Shown here: piece after piece, positions 9,801 to 19,277 of the stretch
Layout: the number at the start of each line of letters is the position of its first letter
How positions within the stretch are numbered: position 1 is the stretch's first letter
NCBI RefSeq assembly: GCF_014695715.1
Contig: NZ_JACJOT010000008.1
Span: forward strand, 930,001-994,000
Reading direction: 5' to 3'
DNA length: 64,000 nt
From: Microcoleus sp. FACHB-68
GTDB lineage: Bacteria > Cyanobacteriota > Cyanobacteriia > Cyanobacteriales > Oscillatoriaceae
The notes under the pieces: model-generated
The model's database searches: none
What the model was told of the DNA's origin: nothing
Seen by the model: only the letters and a program-made list of their open reading frames with translations
Position numbers and translations under genes: made by a program

Positions 9801-12394
9801 ATATCGAGAGAGGATATAAATTTGGTCAACTATCAGTGCGGGTGCAGGAGCAATTTAATACCCCTGAACTAGGTGTAAAAATTAGACATTTGTTTAATGC
9901 TTTTGTGAGACCCTGCAAAGACCATTTCCAGGAAACGATAGAACCCTTTCAAGAAAATATTCAAGCCGGCATAGAAGTGGGGGATTTAGTATATGCTTTT
10001 TATGGCGCACTTCAATATTGCAATCATCTACTGTTTCTCGGAGAACCCTTAGATTCTGTTCATGAAAAACAGAGTCAATACCTTGAGCTGATGGGGAAGC
10101 TTAAACTAGAATTTCACAGCGATATTGTTAAAATTTGGAGACAATTAGTTTTAAATTTATCGGGCGAATCTGCGAATCCCTGCTTGTTGGTGGGGGAAAG
10201 CTTTGATGAGTTAACGATGCTGCCGGTTTGGATAGAAGAAAATTCGCCTTATTTAATTTTTTGCACTTATATGTGCAAAACGATTCTACTGTATTTTTTT
10301 AAAAAATACCCTGAAGCAGTAACAGCCGCCTCTTTAGTCGAAAAATATGAAAAAGGGGGTGCGGGGGTACTTTATGCGGCTGAACTTAGTTTTTATTATT
10401 CGCTGGCGCTTTTAGCTAACTACCGGCAGGTTAATCCTCAAGAAAAAGAGCGTTATTTAAAAAAAGTAGCCGCGAACCAGAAACAAATGAAGCACTGGGC
10501 AAAAAATGCACCTGCCAATTTTCAGCATAAGTATGACTTAGTAGAAGCTGAAAAAGCACGGGTGCGGGGACAATCTTTTAAGGCAAGCACCTATTATGAG
10601 CAAGCGATTCAAGGAGCTAAGGCGCAGGGATATATTCAAGAAGAAGCACTTGCCAATGAATTGGCTGGAGAATTTCATCTTTCTCTCGGTCGAGAAAGTA
10701 TGGGACGCTTCTATATTATAGAGTCTTATTATAGTTATATTCGCTGGGGAGCAACCGCAAAAGTTAAGAATTTAGAGGAAACATATCCGCAGTTTTTATC
10801 TAAGATTGTTCATCAAAAATCGACAGAACTTGATGTTTATCACACAAAGTTAACCACAACAGATAGTGATTCAGGCTTTTTAGATTTTGCCGCAGTGACA
10901 AAAGCATCCCTGGCGATATCGGGTGAAATTGTGCTGAGTCAACTGCTGAACAAGTTGATGAAAATTGCGATTGAGAATGCCGGCGCACAAAAAGGCTGTC
11001 TTATCCTGAATCGCCAAGATGCGCTTGTCATTGAAGCAACTGGGGAAGTTGAAGGGAACGAGGTGACGGTGATGCAGTCTTCGCCAGGGGAGATTGGTGA
11101 AGCTGTGCCGGTGACGGTGATTAATTATGTGGGACGGACTCAAAAAAGTGTCGTGTTAAATGATGCGAGAAATGAAGGAGTCTTTAATCACGATCCATAT
11201 ATTATTAAACATAAATGCCAATCTGTTCTTTGTATGCCAATTTTAAATAAAGGAAGCTGGCTTGGTTTACTTTATTTAGAAAACAATTTAACTCAAGGTG
11301 CTTTTAATAGCAAGCGGCTGGAAGTTTTGAAAATTCTGGCATCTCAAGCAGCGATTTCAATTGAAAATGCCCGATTGTATGCCAATTTAGAAATGGTCAA
11401 TGAGCAATTAGAAGATTACAGCCGGACGCTGGAAGTAAAAGTTTCAGATAGAACAATGGAGTTACAAGACAAAAATGAGCGTTTAAATGAAACGCTAAAC
11501 CAGCTACAGCAGGCTCAAATGCAACTGATTCAAACAGAAAAAATGTCCTCTTTAGGACAAATGGTTGCCGGAATAGCCCACGAAATTAATAATCCTATTA
11601 ACTTTGTTTATGGGAATCTCCTCCACGCACATGAATATACCTTGGATATGCTACGTCTGATTGACATTTACGAGCGAAATCAGCCGCGAGCTATACCAGA
11701 GCTGGAAGCGGCCCTCGAAACAATTGACATCAACTTTGTTAAAGAAGATATGCCAAAAATGCTGGAGTCGATGCAGTATGGAGCCGAACGTATCCGCGAA
11801 ATTGTTTTGAGCTTGCGGAATTTTTCTAGGCTGGATGAATCGGAGATTAAGGCAGTTGATATTCATCAAGGCATTGACAGTACGCTGCTGATTTTGCAGC
11901 ATCGTTTCAAAGAAAGCAGCCACGGGAAACAAGCTGGTTTTGCTAAAGAAATTCAAGTGATTAAAGAATATGGGAAGCTGCCTTTGGTGGAGTGTTGCGC
12001 CGGCCTGTTAAATCAGGTGTTTATGAACATCCTGAGTAATGCGATAGATGCGCTGCAAGCGTCTGGAGGAGAGGGTTTTTCCCAATCTCCTACGCGCACG
12101 ATTTGGATTCGCACAGAGTTGGGGGGTGAAGGAGCCGGATCGTCTGCTGTAATTCGCATTGCCGATAATGGTGCCGGCATGACAGAAGAAATCCGCTCAA
12201 AGCTGTTCGATCCCTTCTTCACAACCAAACCCGTTGGCAGTGGCACCGGCTTAGGATTATCTATCAGCTACCAAATTGTCGTAGAAAAACACGGCGGACA
12301 ATTAAAATGTAATTCAGCACCCGGAGCCGGTGCTGAGTTCATCATTGAAATTCCACTCAAGCCCCGTCAAACAGCGCGACTGAAACCCGACTGA
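6851..12394 (+). CDS. Hybrid Ser/Thr kinase - AAA-type ATPase - GAF - histidine kinase
   Basis: An 1847-residue multi-domain signalling protein of a type common in cyanobacteria. The N-terminal eukaryote-like Ser/Thr kinase (about 5-270) has HKD at 126-128 and DFS in place of DFG. The STAND/AAA-type ATPase module has a P-loop GYSGIGKT at 327-334 and Walker [10 protein letters not shown] at about 454-463. A long helical TPR-like region follows (about 640-1310), then a GAF domain (about 1355-1510), a short coiled coil and a histidine kinase. That kinase has the phospho-acceptor His1577 in AHEINNP, N-box around 1719-1730 and GTGLGLS at 1798-1804. There is no membrane segment, so it is cytoplasmic. 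No response regulator is adjacent. Input and output are unknown. It overlaps the next start by one base (TGATG). Confidence 0.9.
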   Translation: MIALSGYKITEELVSGIRTVIYRGRDERAQRPVIVKTLKSDYPTLEEITRLRQEYTLAKNFDCEGIVKAYSLEKDRNSFALVIEDFGGQSLAEYLAEQKIQLVEVLRIAIALAEALDYLHKIPIIHKDIKPSNIIINPVTKKVKLTDFSSASRLHLQNTTSSSSNLLEGTLAYMSPEQTGRMNRSVDYRTDFYSLGVTLYEVLTGELPFTTTDPMELVHCHLAKQPLPVWKVKAIPQAVSDIVMKLLAKTAEDRYQSALGLKFDLETCLTKLQTSGKIESLVLGKNDWGSQLLIPQKLYGREIEVDTLMDAFERVSEGATELMLVSGYSGIGKTSVVHEIHKPIVGARGYFIAGKFDQFKRNIPYAALIQALQELIRQLLTESSEKIAIWKEKLLEALGQQGNVIIEVIPEVELIVGKQPELAQLGATESQNRFNRVFQQFIHVFCQFEHPLVFFLDDLQWADSASLKLLQLLSNDPDSHFLLIIGAYRDNEVHPTHPLIQTLEKIQQAGTVVNNIILQPLDINHVTQLVAETLGEGECAGGEEWQSDSSNLLITSSRSKPLAKLLFNKTQGNPFFLTQLLKTLYLEHLLVYQANTGIWHWDVEEIQAIGITDRNIVELIARNIGKLPETTQNILKLAACVGNKFNLDVLAIVNEESPTGTAAQLWPALQAGLILPLSETYKIPLVFRQEESEALTLHDIKVDYKFLHDRVQQAAYSLIPEDQKKATHLKIGQLLLQKTNIEERKENIFALVNQLNFGVDLLTVQQEKDELANLNLIAGQKAKAATAYEAALKYLNVALLLLAPESWESQYDLTLALYIETAEVDYLNTNYERAAQLAEIVLQKAKDILEKVKIYELQLQFYIAQGQMLEAVETSLEVLNMLGVSLPKKEKEIIKATKKLRAELADEIEDILDLANLPAMSDPYKLSAMRLLMSVSTPAYLWQPALLTLIIFTMIKLSIKHGNSPLAAYAYGYYGVLLCGVYVDIERGYKFGQLSVRVQEQFNTPELGVKIRHLFNAFVRPCKDHFQETIEPFQENIQAGIEVGDLVYAFYGALQYCNHLLFLGEPLDSVHEKQSQYLELMGKLKLEFHSDIVKIWRQLVLNLSGESANPCLLVGESFDELTMLPVWIEENSPYLIFCTYMCKTILLYFFKKYPEAVTAASLVEKYEKGGAGVLYAAELSFYYSLALLANYRQVNPQEKERYLKKVAANQKQMKHWAKNAPANFQHKYDLVEAEKARVRGQSFKASTYYEQAIQGAKAQGYIQEEALANELAGEFHLSLGRESMGRFYIIESYYSYIRWGATAKVKNLEETYPQFLSKIVHQKSTELDVYHTKLTTTDSDSGFLDFAAVTKASLAISGEIVLSQLLNKLMKIAIENAGAQKGCLILNRQDALVIEATGEVEGNEVTVMQSSPGEIGEAVPVTVINYVGRTQKSVVLNDARNEGVFNHDPYIIKHKCQSVLCMPILNKGSWLGLLYLENNLTQGAFNSKRLEVLKILASQAAISIENARLYANLEMVNEQLEDYSRTLEVKVSDRTMELQDKNERLNETLNQLQQAQMQLIQTEKMSSLGQMVAGIAHEINNPINFVYGNLLHAHEYTLDMLRLIDIYERNQPRAIPELEAALETIDINFVKEDMPKMLESMQYGAERIREIVLSLRNFSRLDESEIKAVDIHQGIDSTLLILQHRFKESSHGKQAGFAKEIQVIKEYGKLPLVECCAGLLNQVFMNILSNAIDALQASGGEGFSQSPTRTIWIRTELGGEGAGSSAVIRIADNGAGMTEEIRSKLFDPFFTTKPVGSGTGLGLSISYQIVVEKHGGQLKCNSAPGAGAEFIIEIPLKPRQTARLKPD

Positions 12395-12684
12395 TGACCG
12401 CGAAGAAACGAGCCTTGATCTGCAGCTTAGTTGCGATAGCCTCTGGATTGTTTGGTGCCTACCTTGGTGGGCAACTCAGTGTCGTGGATCGCACCAACCA
12501 GTGCCAAACCCTTCCAGAGGGATTCAAAAGCGTGTGCGCCCTTTTAGTCACACCAGAAGCTGCGATGCGAGGCAGCACCACCGGCTTGTGGGTGGGAACG
12601 ATTGTTGGGGCGTTTGTGGGGGGATTGGCAACTCATAAGGAAGGGGAAGCGGAAATGGAGAAAGAACCCAGAAGAGAGAAGTGA
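12394..12684 (+). CDS. Small two-helix membrane protein
   Basis: This 96-residue protein has two hydrophobic, glycine-rich segments (about residues 8-28 and 63-83) separated by a loop with two cysteines, and a charged C-terminal tail. Its ATG shares the last base of the upstream kinase stop (TGATG) and no separate Shine-Dalgarno is seen, which suggests translational coupling. I do not recognise the family. A link to the kinase, for example as a membrane anchor, is only suggested by the coupling. Confidence 0.65.
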   Translation: MTAKKRALICSLVAIASGLFGAYLGGQLSVVDRTNQCQTLPEGFKSVCALLVTPEAAMRGSTTGLWVGTIVGAFVGGLATHKEGEAEMEKEPRREK

Positions 12685-12776
12685 AGATTCTTTCTTCTTG
12701 CTTTCTCTAGTAAGCTTCAACTTTCTATCATCGCTTGTGACTTCTGATGTCTCACTTTGTTCTAAAAGGCTGGGTT

Positions 12777-14372
12777 ATGATACACGCGAAAAAATGGCAC
12801 TCTAGACTGGCCTTACCGGCAGCAAGAATTGCGCTCATTGGCACATTTATGCCTTGGGCGATCGCGCCCTCAGCACAGGCTCAAAGCCGGTTTAACGACA
12901 TCCAAGGTCACTGGGCGCAAACCTGCGTTGAACAATTGGCCAACCGGCAGATTATCAGCGGCTATCCAGATGGCACCTTTCGCCCCACCGCACCCGTCTC
13001 GCGAGTGGAGTTTGCCGTTTTAATTAGCAAAGCGTTCCCCAATATAACGCCGGTGCGCGATCCCATTACTTTTGTGGATATTCCCACAGATTATTGGGCG
13101 GCAAGTGCGATTCAATCGGGATATCGAGCCAACTTTCTCACCGGCTATTCTGATCGAATTTTCAACCCCAACCGCAAGATTGAGCGGGCACAAGCCTTGA
13201 GTTCTCTGGCTAGCGGTTTAAGATATGCGCCCAGTTCAAGGGCAACTGAGATGTTAACAATGGCATTTGATGATGCTGCTGACATTCCCAACTATGCCAA
13301 AACTGGAATTGCCGCCGCTACAGAAAGAGGGCTGGTTGTTAATTACCCCAATGTCAGGCAGCTCAACCCCAATCAGCAAGTCACTCGCGCAGAGATGGCA
13401 GCCTTTGTCTGTCAAGCGTTGAGCAGAGGGCAAACGGCTTTGGTGCCGGCGCAGTATATCGCCCAGTTAACACCGCAGCAACAGCCGGCGCAACAACAAG
13501 CGCAGCAACAACCGCCGCAACAACCACAGCCCCCACAACAACCACAGCGACAGCCGGCTGTGACTGCCGCGCCAAGGGTGGTAGGTAAAATCCAATCCGT
13601 TGAATCTGGCAATGTGCGAGCCGAATTTTCTTATGATCCGCAAGACATCACCGGCACCGGCATCGGCAGCAATATGCGATTAAGAATTGCACGTGCCGGT
13701 CAAGTGCTGCTAGATAAGCCGGTGCAATTGCCGGTGCGGGGACTTGCAGACAACCCAAGGCGTTCAGAAGAACGGGTTTCAGAAGGCCGGTTTCTTGGTT
13801 TAGAAGTCCGAGATATTGATGGTGATCGCGAACCAGAAATTATCACGGATTTATTCTCTACCAAAAGCGGCAACAACTGCTGCGCTTATTCCTATATTTA
13901 TCGCTACGAGCCGGCGCAAAATCGTTACACCCATATCGAACAATCTTGGGCAAATTTGGGCTATGAAGTCAAAGATGTTGAGGCAGATGGAATTCCAGAA
14001 TTTGAGAGTTTGGACAGCCGGTTTATCAATGCCTTAGACATTCCCGATGCAGATGCTCGTTTGCCAAAACGCATTTGGCATTACCGGCAAGGAGAGATGG
14101 TTGATGTTAGCCGCGAGTATCCTCAATTAGTCTCTGAACACAATCAAAAGCTGTGGCAGGAGTATCAAGACCGGCAGGCTTTAAATCAGGAGGTTAAAGG
14201 CGTTTTAGCTGCTTACTTAGCCAATAAATTCTTGCTCAATGAAAATGTTGAAGGCTGGCAAGTTTTGCAACAAGTCTACACCAGCAGTGATCGCGATGAA
14301 TATTTCGCACAACTCGGTAAACTTCTCAGCGACTTAGGCTATGACAGTCGCAAAGCCGGTTCAGCTCGCTAA
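12777..14372 (+). CDS. S-layer homology (SLH) domain protein, exported
   Basis: I start at the ATG at 12777 (AAAGG just upstream), which places a standard signal peptide at the N-terminus (cleavage predicted after PSAQA). Three SLH repeats follow: FNDIQGHWA...GYPDGTFRP, FVDIPTDYWA...GYSDRIFNP and FDDAADIPNYA...LNPNQQVTRAEMAAF. SLH domains anchor proteins to cell-wall polymer or peptidoglycan. A Gln/Pro-rich linker (about bases 13465-13555) leads into a ~260-residue C-terminal domain with an EVRDIDGDREPEIITDLF motif reminiscent of FG-GAP/VCBS-like calcium sites. The total is 531 residues. The function of the C-terminal domain is unknown. Confidence 0.85.
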   Translation: MIHAKKWHSRLALPAARIALIGTFMPWAIAPSAQAQSRFNDIQGHWAQTCVEQLANRQIISGYPDGTFRPTAPVSRVEFAVLISKAFPNITPVRDPITFVDIPTDYWAASAIQSGYRANFLTGYSDRIFNPNRKIERAQALSSLASGLRYAPSSRATEMLTMAFDDAADIPNYAKTGIAAATERGLVVNYPNVRQLNPNQQVTRAEMAAFVCQALSRGQTALVPAQYIAQLTPQQQPAQQQAQQQPPQQPQPPQQPQRQPAVTAAPRVVGKIQSVESGNVRAEFSYDPQDITGTGIGSNMRLRIARAGQVLLDKPVQLPVRGLADNPRRSEERVSEGRFLGLEVRDIDGDREPEIITDLFSTKSGNNCCAYSYIYRYEPAQNRYTHIEQSWANLGYEVKDVEADGIPEFESLDSRFINALDIPDADARLPKRIWHYRQGEMVDVSREYPQLVSEHNQKLWQEYQDRQALNQEVKGVLAAYLANKFLLNENVEGWQVLQQVYTSSDRDEYFAQLGKLLSDLGYDSRKAGSAR

Positions 14373-14374
14373 TC

Positions 14375-14440
14375 TTAACTTCTGAGTTTGAGAAGAAGTT
14401 AAACAGGGGTTTCTCAGGTTTTCTGCCGAGATCCCCTTTC
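14375..14440 (+). terminator. Tandem hairpins after the SLH gene
   Basis: A perfect 9-bp stem (14375-14383 / 14394-14402) starts three bases after the stop codon. It is followed by a second imperfect hairpin, AGGGG..TCTC / GAGA.CCCCT (14405-14435), running into TTTCATTAT. The position suits transcription termination, but the T-tract is weak. Confidence 0.45.
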
Positions 14441-14854
14441 ATTATCTACCCCTTAAAGCACCGGCCAAAGTCCCCATCCATCTGTACCTAAAAAAAGACT
14501 TTGATTACATCGCCTCATGAATACTCCGACAAGAAATAAATCTACAAACTCACCTTTCGGAAGATTCTTATAGTAGAGTGCGCTCCCTTTTCATATCTGC
14601 CCTATCTTGATTTCTGGCGAATTCTACTCATGCCGGCTCTACTTTCTGCCCTTAGACGGAGTTTTTTTTCTCTTTAAACAAGCACCATAAGTATATAGGA
14701 TGATCCGAGAAAACCAAGAGTCATACCATCTCTTGTTTAATGTCCCTGCTAGTGCAATGGGAGGATCTTATCGTAAAAAAAACCAATTTATTTTCTGATC
14801 AAATAAACACTGTCTCGATTATTTGATTGAGTCAGTTTATCACGCTCAAGATAA

Positions 14855-15055
14855 GGCAATTTTGCTAAAATTTGCAGTGAATTGAATTTTCTTGAACGTT
14901 ATAAACTGAATTCTGAAGGCGTCAAGCAAGGTTTTCGTAAACTGTTTGATGATCCGAAAGTAGAATTTGAGACAGTGAAGGAATACGGGCAACTACCGCA
15001 ATTGCTACAATTGCTAGGAGCATTCGGTAGTCGGCATTACTGTATTCCTTGCTGA
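14855..15055 (+). pseudogene. Orphan coding-like fragment without a start codon
   Basis: Between an in-frame TAA (14852) and TGA (15053-15055) there are 66 sense codons with protein-like composition (for example LNFLERYKLNSEG and FRKLFDDPKVEFETV), but no ATG or plausible start. It sits in a 926-base region with no other gene. It looks like the remnant of a lost gene whose family I do not recognise. The rest of 14441-15298 shows nothing convincing. Confidence 0.3.
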
Positions 15056-15298
15056 GTCGCACAAAGTTTCCACGTCTACTAACTGAATCTCCTTGATTAA
15101 TAGGCCGGCTCTATGTTGGCCTATTTCTTTACAAGTTAGCTTTTTCGCAAATCTTCACCAATATTTAACACATTTAGACAATAATTTAAATAATCAATAA
15201 AAAATGTTAATTCTGATACGGTTAAATTTTTAATTTGAATACAATATAAGTAGAACAAGTTTTACTCCGTCTCAGTCCTGTCTGTAGAGGTCTTCTTT

Positions 15299-15493
15299 AT
15301 GTCAGACTTAACCAATACTCTTTCCATTCCCAGCACCCTGCAAGAATTGGAACAAGCGGTTGAGCGCTACAAATCCAGCGATCTAAGCGGGAGTGAACTC
15401 CTTCGTTTGTGGCAGGCGATCCGTGATGGATCGCTTAATCAGTTTTTATCCCAAGCAGATCAAGATGGAGTTCCCGGAGAAGAAAGTTATTAA
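15299..15493 (+). CDS. Small acidic protein, unknown
   Basis: A 64-residue acidic protein, mostly predicted helix (LQELEQAVERYK, SELLRLWQAIRDGSLNQFL). AGAGG precedes the ATG by about ten bases. No membrane segment and no motif I recognise. It stands alone between gene-free stretches. Its length, ribosome binding site and amino-acid composition support a real gene, but no function can be given. Confidence 0.55.
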   Translation: MSDLTNTLSIPSTLQELEQAVERYKSSDLSGSELLRLWQAIRDGSLNQFLSQADQDGVPGEESY

Positions 15494-15633
15494 GTAACAT
15501 TTTCTGGTTGAAAATGACGAATGCCGGCATTCATTCAGCAATGAATCGATGCTTTCTTCAACAAGTTGTTCAAGTTTTTGCCGGCAGCCGTGACAACTGC
15601 TTGTTTACTTCTCTCATCTGCCTTTAATAACCG

Positions 15634-15657
15634 AGAGGCGTCTGGCAAGACGCCTCT
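15634..15657. repeat. Perfect 10-bp palindromic hairpin
   Basis: AGAGGCGTCT, a GGCA loop, then AGACGCCTCT. This GC-rich hairpin with no T-tract resembles the small palindromic repeats dispersed in cyanobacterial intergenic regions. The rest of 15494-15802 contains no gene. Confidence 0.6.
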
Positions 15658-15802
15658 ACCGTTTGCACTTGCGCCCTCCCTACACAGCGCAAATGCACAT
15701 CAACCGCTTTCTTTTAGGTTAGAATAGAATAGATGGGCAGGTTATAAGACTTTGTTGAATAACCGGCCCATTAGGTTTGAAAAAAGATTTTTCCCCACAG
15801 AT

Positions 15803-16285
15803 ATGGTTCAGTACACGCTCGCTCAGTGTCCAGAAGTTGTCCTCACTGTTTCCGGCAAAGATTCCACAAAAGCCCGTGACAAAGCGATGGATCAGCTAAT
15901 GGAACTGATGGATGCCGGCAAACTTCCCACTGAACTCTCAGATGGATTTGGCCCTCAGCAGCTGATTGAAGTGAAAGAGCAAGTATCGGATACTGCCGGT
16001 GATGAGGACGCTGTAACTCAAGCAATACAGACGCTTAGCAACCTCGCCACCCTCAAGCTAAAGGTGCAGGAGTCCCGCGCTGAGGCGCTCAAGGTTCGCG
16101 CTCAAGTCGATATCCTTTTTTCTGATAAATCCGTAAGTGAGGAAGAAATCACCAGCCTCAAGGACGGTTTTAAGGTTCTCAAAACCTTCGCCCAAGCCAA
16201 TCTGCGCTACCAAGAAGCCCGATCTAAAGCAGAAGATGCGCGTGCAGTGTTGGATCGCGCTTTGAAATCTCCTGAAGAAAGTTAG
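15803..16285 (+). CDS. Conserved cyanobacterial protein of unknown function
   Basis: A soluble 160-residue protein starting MVQYTLAQCPEVVLTVSG. The N-terminal third (to about LPTELSDGFGPQQLIEV) looks like a small alpha/beta unit. The rest is long charged helices suited to a coiled coil (residues ~75-160). An upstream in-frame TTG at 15752 would add 17 residues; I prefer the ATG at 15803 because the extension is basic and unlike the rest. It converges on the CheB-like gene with only 55 bases between them. I do not know its function. Confidence 0.7.
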   Translation: MVQYTLAQCPEVVLTVSGKDSTKARDKAMDQLMELMDAGKLPTELSDGFGPQQLIEVKEQVSDTAGDEDAVTQAIQTLSNLATLKLKVQESRAEALKVRAQVDILFSDKSVSEEEITSLKDGFKVLKTFAQANLRYQEARSKAEDARAVLDRALKSPEES

Positions 16286-16340
16286 CCGGCTAACAGAAAA
16301 AGCAGTTGCCCACTCATTTTACAAACGAATTCTCGATAGA

Positions 16341-17975
16341 TTATTCGTCACGATTTGCCATTACTAAATTTACAAGCGCAGGCGCAATCTCATCGAGTGG
16401 CAGAATCGAATCTACAGTGCCGGTGGCAATGGCAGCGCGAGACATTTCAAAAAATTGAGCTGTAGTTTCATCCAAGGCAATCGTTTTGCCACCCATCTTT
16501 TGAATCGCCCGCACCCCGGATGCCCCATCACTGCCGGTGCCAGAAAGAATTGCGGTGATCGCGCGATCTTTGAAACTCGCTGCAACTGACTGAAGCAACA
16601 AGTCGGCGGAGGGACGCGCAAAGTCTACCAGTACCGCCTGAGAAAGGCAGAAAGTGCCATTGGGAGTTACCAGCAAGTGCTCATTTGGGGGCGCAACGTA
16701 GACAACGCCCGGTTGCAGTTGCTCTCCTTCTTGTGCCTGTTTGACCGGCAAGCTATGAGACCGGCTCACAGCATCCGCCATCAAAGTAGAATCGGACTCG
16801 GTATCAAGGCGCTGGAGTACGATGACGGCTGCCGGCAAGTTGGCGGGTAAAGCCGGCAGGATATAACTTAAAGCCAAACGCCCGCCGGCTTCCCCTACCA
16901 GCACCACCACCTTAAACGCAGCCTCTACAGCCTCACCCTCACTCGATGAAACTGCCGGCTCATCTGGATTCTCAATCACCGGCACTTGACCTTGGAACAG
17001 CGTTTGCCGGATCGAGTCAGCACGTTGTTCCGCCTCCTTTGCTTGCATTTCATAACGCTCTGCTGATTTGATATTTTTCCGTTCGCGAGCGTTCTTAGCC
17101 ATCTTGTGCATCAACTCTGCACGCTCCTCTAGAGAGCGAATTGCGGCCCACAGCGCCACCTCTTGCGACTCGCTTTGCCCCGCAACCAAAGTCTGCCCTG
17201 AATAGGCGTGGCCCACACGACACCGGAACTTCAGCAAACCCTTGCCTTGCACTTGGAACAGCGTCCCGCCGCAATCTGGACAAGTAAAATTTGAGGCCGG
17301 CCCAGGGTGCCCTTGCTGCCGCAATCCAGCCCCATCCACTTCCACAATGTCACTATTGCCATCAATTCCGCTTTCGCTAGACACAGCCTTTCCTCCGTCC
17401 TCTACTACTGGTTCATGGGCTAGACCTACCAACGCCGGTGCTATGGATGAGAGCGGCAGAATATGGTCAACCTTTGCGTATTCGATAGCGCTGCTGGGCA
17501 TCCCCGAAAAAAGCGCATCATCCGGGTTCTGAACAACAGCGACACCACCCAGCCGCTTTAACTCTATAAGTCCCTCAGTGCCATCGTCGAGCGTGCCCGA
17601 AAGCACCACCCCTACCACGCGGCGTCCGTATGCTCTTGCGGCTGTGCGAAACAAAGGATCGACTGCCGGACGGGTGCCATTTTCCTTCGGCCCTTGCACC
17701 AAACGAATATAGCCGCTTTTGACGAGCAGGTGGTAGTCTGGCGGCGCTACATAAATGCGTCCGTGTTCGATCCTCTCATAATCTTTAGGGTGAGCCGCCG
17801 GCAAAGGCCCATATCGGCTGAGAATATCCGGGAGAAAGCTTTTTGTTTCGGCTCGAATGTGAACGACGATGAACAATGCAGCCGGCAAGTCTTTAGGCAA
17901 ACCAGCCACCAGTTTATTCAAGGCTTCCAGCCCGCCGGCGGAGGCTCCAATAACGATAATATCGTGACCGGGCAT
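16341..17975 (-). CDS. Double CheB-like protein: active methylesterase domain, zinc ribbon, degenerate second domain
   Basis: CheB enzymes remove methyl groups from chemoreceptor glutamates using a Ser-His-Asp triad. The first domain (1-185) keeps all three: Ser12 in GASAGG, His39 in VVHI and Asp131 in SGTLDDG. A middle segment has a Cys/His zinc-ribbon pattern (Cys232, Cys235, Cys252, His256) followed by a charged helix (about 265-330). The second domain (about 355-540) keeps the fold and the GTGSDG Asp, but the Ser position reads GEAGG and the His position reads VLQRLD, so it should be inactive. There is no receiver domain. No CheR or receptor gene is near, so the protein acted on is unknown. 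Confidence 0.88.
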   Translation of the reverse strand: MPGHDIIVIGASAGGLEALNKLVAGLPKDLPAALFIVVHIRAETKSFLPDILSRYGPLPAAHPKDYERIEHGRIYVAPPDYHLLVKSGYIRLVQGPKENGTRPAVDPLFRTAARAYGRRVVGVVLSGTLDDGTEGLIELKRLGGVAVVQNPDDALFSGMPSSAIEYAKVDHILPLSSIAPALVGLAHEPVVEDGGKAVSSESGIDGNSDIVEVDGAGLRQQGHPGPASNFTCPDCGGTLFQVQGKGLLKFRCRVGHAYSGQTLVAGQSESQEVALWAAIRSLEERAELMHKMAKNARERKNIKSAERYEMQAKEAEQRADSIRQTLFQGQVPVIENPDEPAVSSSEGEAVEAAFKVVVLVGEAGGRLALSYILPALPANLPAAVIVLQRLDTESDSTLMADAVSRSHSLPVKQAQEGEQLQPGVVYVAPPNEHLLVTPNGTFCLSQAVLVDFARPSADLLLQSVAASFKDRAITAILSGTGSDGASGVRAIQKMGGKTIALDETTAQFFEMSRAAIATGTVDSILPLDEIAPALVNLVMANRDE

Positions 17976-18186
17976 TTGCCTCTCCTTTTTGAACAGCGCT
18001 CACAGCTCTATCTTATTACGATAAAAGGGTGAGTCGCCTCAAGTAATGGTTTGCCGAATTTTGTCAGAAGGTTGTTGTTATCATGATGCCCCAATTTCCT
18101 GCTGAGATCGGTGGCAAAATTCCCCATAAAATACTCCCCACACTGTCAGGGGAGAATAAAAGTCATGACAGAAGTTTTTCAACGCG

Positions 18187-19149
18187 TCAAAAGCGTTCGC
18201 GAGAGTGGGGCGCATCTAAATCAAGTTTTGGCCCTTTGGGAACAATGCCGGTTGGATTAACTTGATTGTGGCTTTTGTAATAATGTTGCTTAATGTGGTT
18301 CAGGTCGCACGTTTCCTTAACTCCGGGCTGCTGGTAAATATCTTTCAAGTAATTCCACAAATTTGGGTAGTCCCAAATGTGACGCAAATTGCATTTGAAA
18401 TGCCCGTAGTAAACGGCATCAAATCGCAATAAAGTTGTGAACATACACACGTCTGCTTCAGTGAGGCGATCACCGCAGAGATAGCGCTGCTGGCTCAACA
18501 CCTCGTCCCAATGGTCAAGATTATCAAAGAGTTCCGTAACCGCTTCTTCGTAGGATTCCTGTTTCGTCGCAAAGCCGGCTCTGTAAACACCATTATTAAT
18601 CGGCTGGTAAATCGCATCAATTGTCTGGTCAATCTTCTCCCGCAAATCTGTAGGATAGAGAGTGATATCTGATTTTGCCACCCCCTCAAATTCGGTATCT
18701 AACATCCGAATAATCTCGCGGGATTCGTTGTTAACAATGGTGCCGGTTTTCTTGTCCCACAGTATCGGCACTGTCACCCGTCCCGTGAAATTAGGTTCTG
18801 CCTTTAGATAGATGTCTCTGAGATATTTTGCCCCATTTACACTATCAGGAATGCAAGCCGGTGCTTCAGAAAAAAACCATCCGTCATCCCCCATAAACGG
18901 ATCAACGATTGAGATCGAGATCGCCTCATCTAAACCCTTCAGGTTTCGCATAATCAGCGTGCGTTGTGCCCAAGGACAGGCGAGGGCAACATAAAGATGG
19001 TAACGACCGGCTTCTGGCAGATAATCGCTAGAACCGTCTGCCCGAATCCAATTGCGGAACGTCGTTGAAGGACGGATAAACTTACCTTGCGAGTCTTCTT
19101 GCTCTCGTTTGCTTGTCCATTTGCCATCAACCAGCATCCCTAGCGCCAT
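18187..19149 (-). CDS. Glutathionyl-hydroquinone reductase (YqjG/ECM4-type GST)
   Basis: This glutathione-S-transferase-like enzyme reduces glutathionyl-hydroquinones, using a catalytic cysteine to take glutathione off the substrate. The signature ALACPWAQRT places that Cys at residue 58. The family's N-terminal stretch (SDYLPEAGRYHLYV) and the C-terminal all-helical GST domain with RFDAVYYGHFKCN are clear. I start at the ATG at 19149 because AAGGAGA lies just upstream, giving 320 residues, the usual length. The frame is open further to 19242. It is transcribed alone. A protective or detoxifying role is inferred from the family. Confidence 0.9.
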   Translation of the reverse strand: MALGMLVDGKWTSKREQEDSQGKFIRPSTTFRNWIRADGSSDYLPEAGRYHLYVALACPWAQRTLIMRNLKGLDEAISISIVDPFMGDDGWFFSEAPACIPDSVNGAKYLRDIYLKAEPNFTGRVTVPILWDKKTGTIVNNESREIIRMLDTEFEGVAKSDITLYPTDLREKIDQTIDAIYQPINNGVYRAGFATKQESYEEAVTELFDNLDHWDEVLSQQRYLCGDRLTEADVCMFTTLLRFDAVYYGHFKCNLRHIWDYPNLWNYLKDIYQQPGVKETCDLNHIKQHYYKSHNQVNPTGIVPKGPKLDLDAPHSRERF

Positions 19150-19277
19150 AAATTGTCTCCTTTTGTTCCTGCTAAGTGATGTTTCAAGTTTAGTTCTATC
19201 GTAACGTGGGGGTTTAGGGGAGCGATAGGACTGCGGCTTCAACGTAACGAAGTGGAGTTAGCCGGAGGTACTGCCAA

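Noticed and set aside
13381-13612. Two reverse frames rich in Val/Ala or Cys/Gly
   Set aside because: Mirror images of the Gln/Pro-rich linker of the SLH protein.
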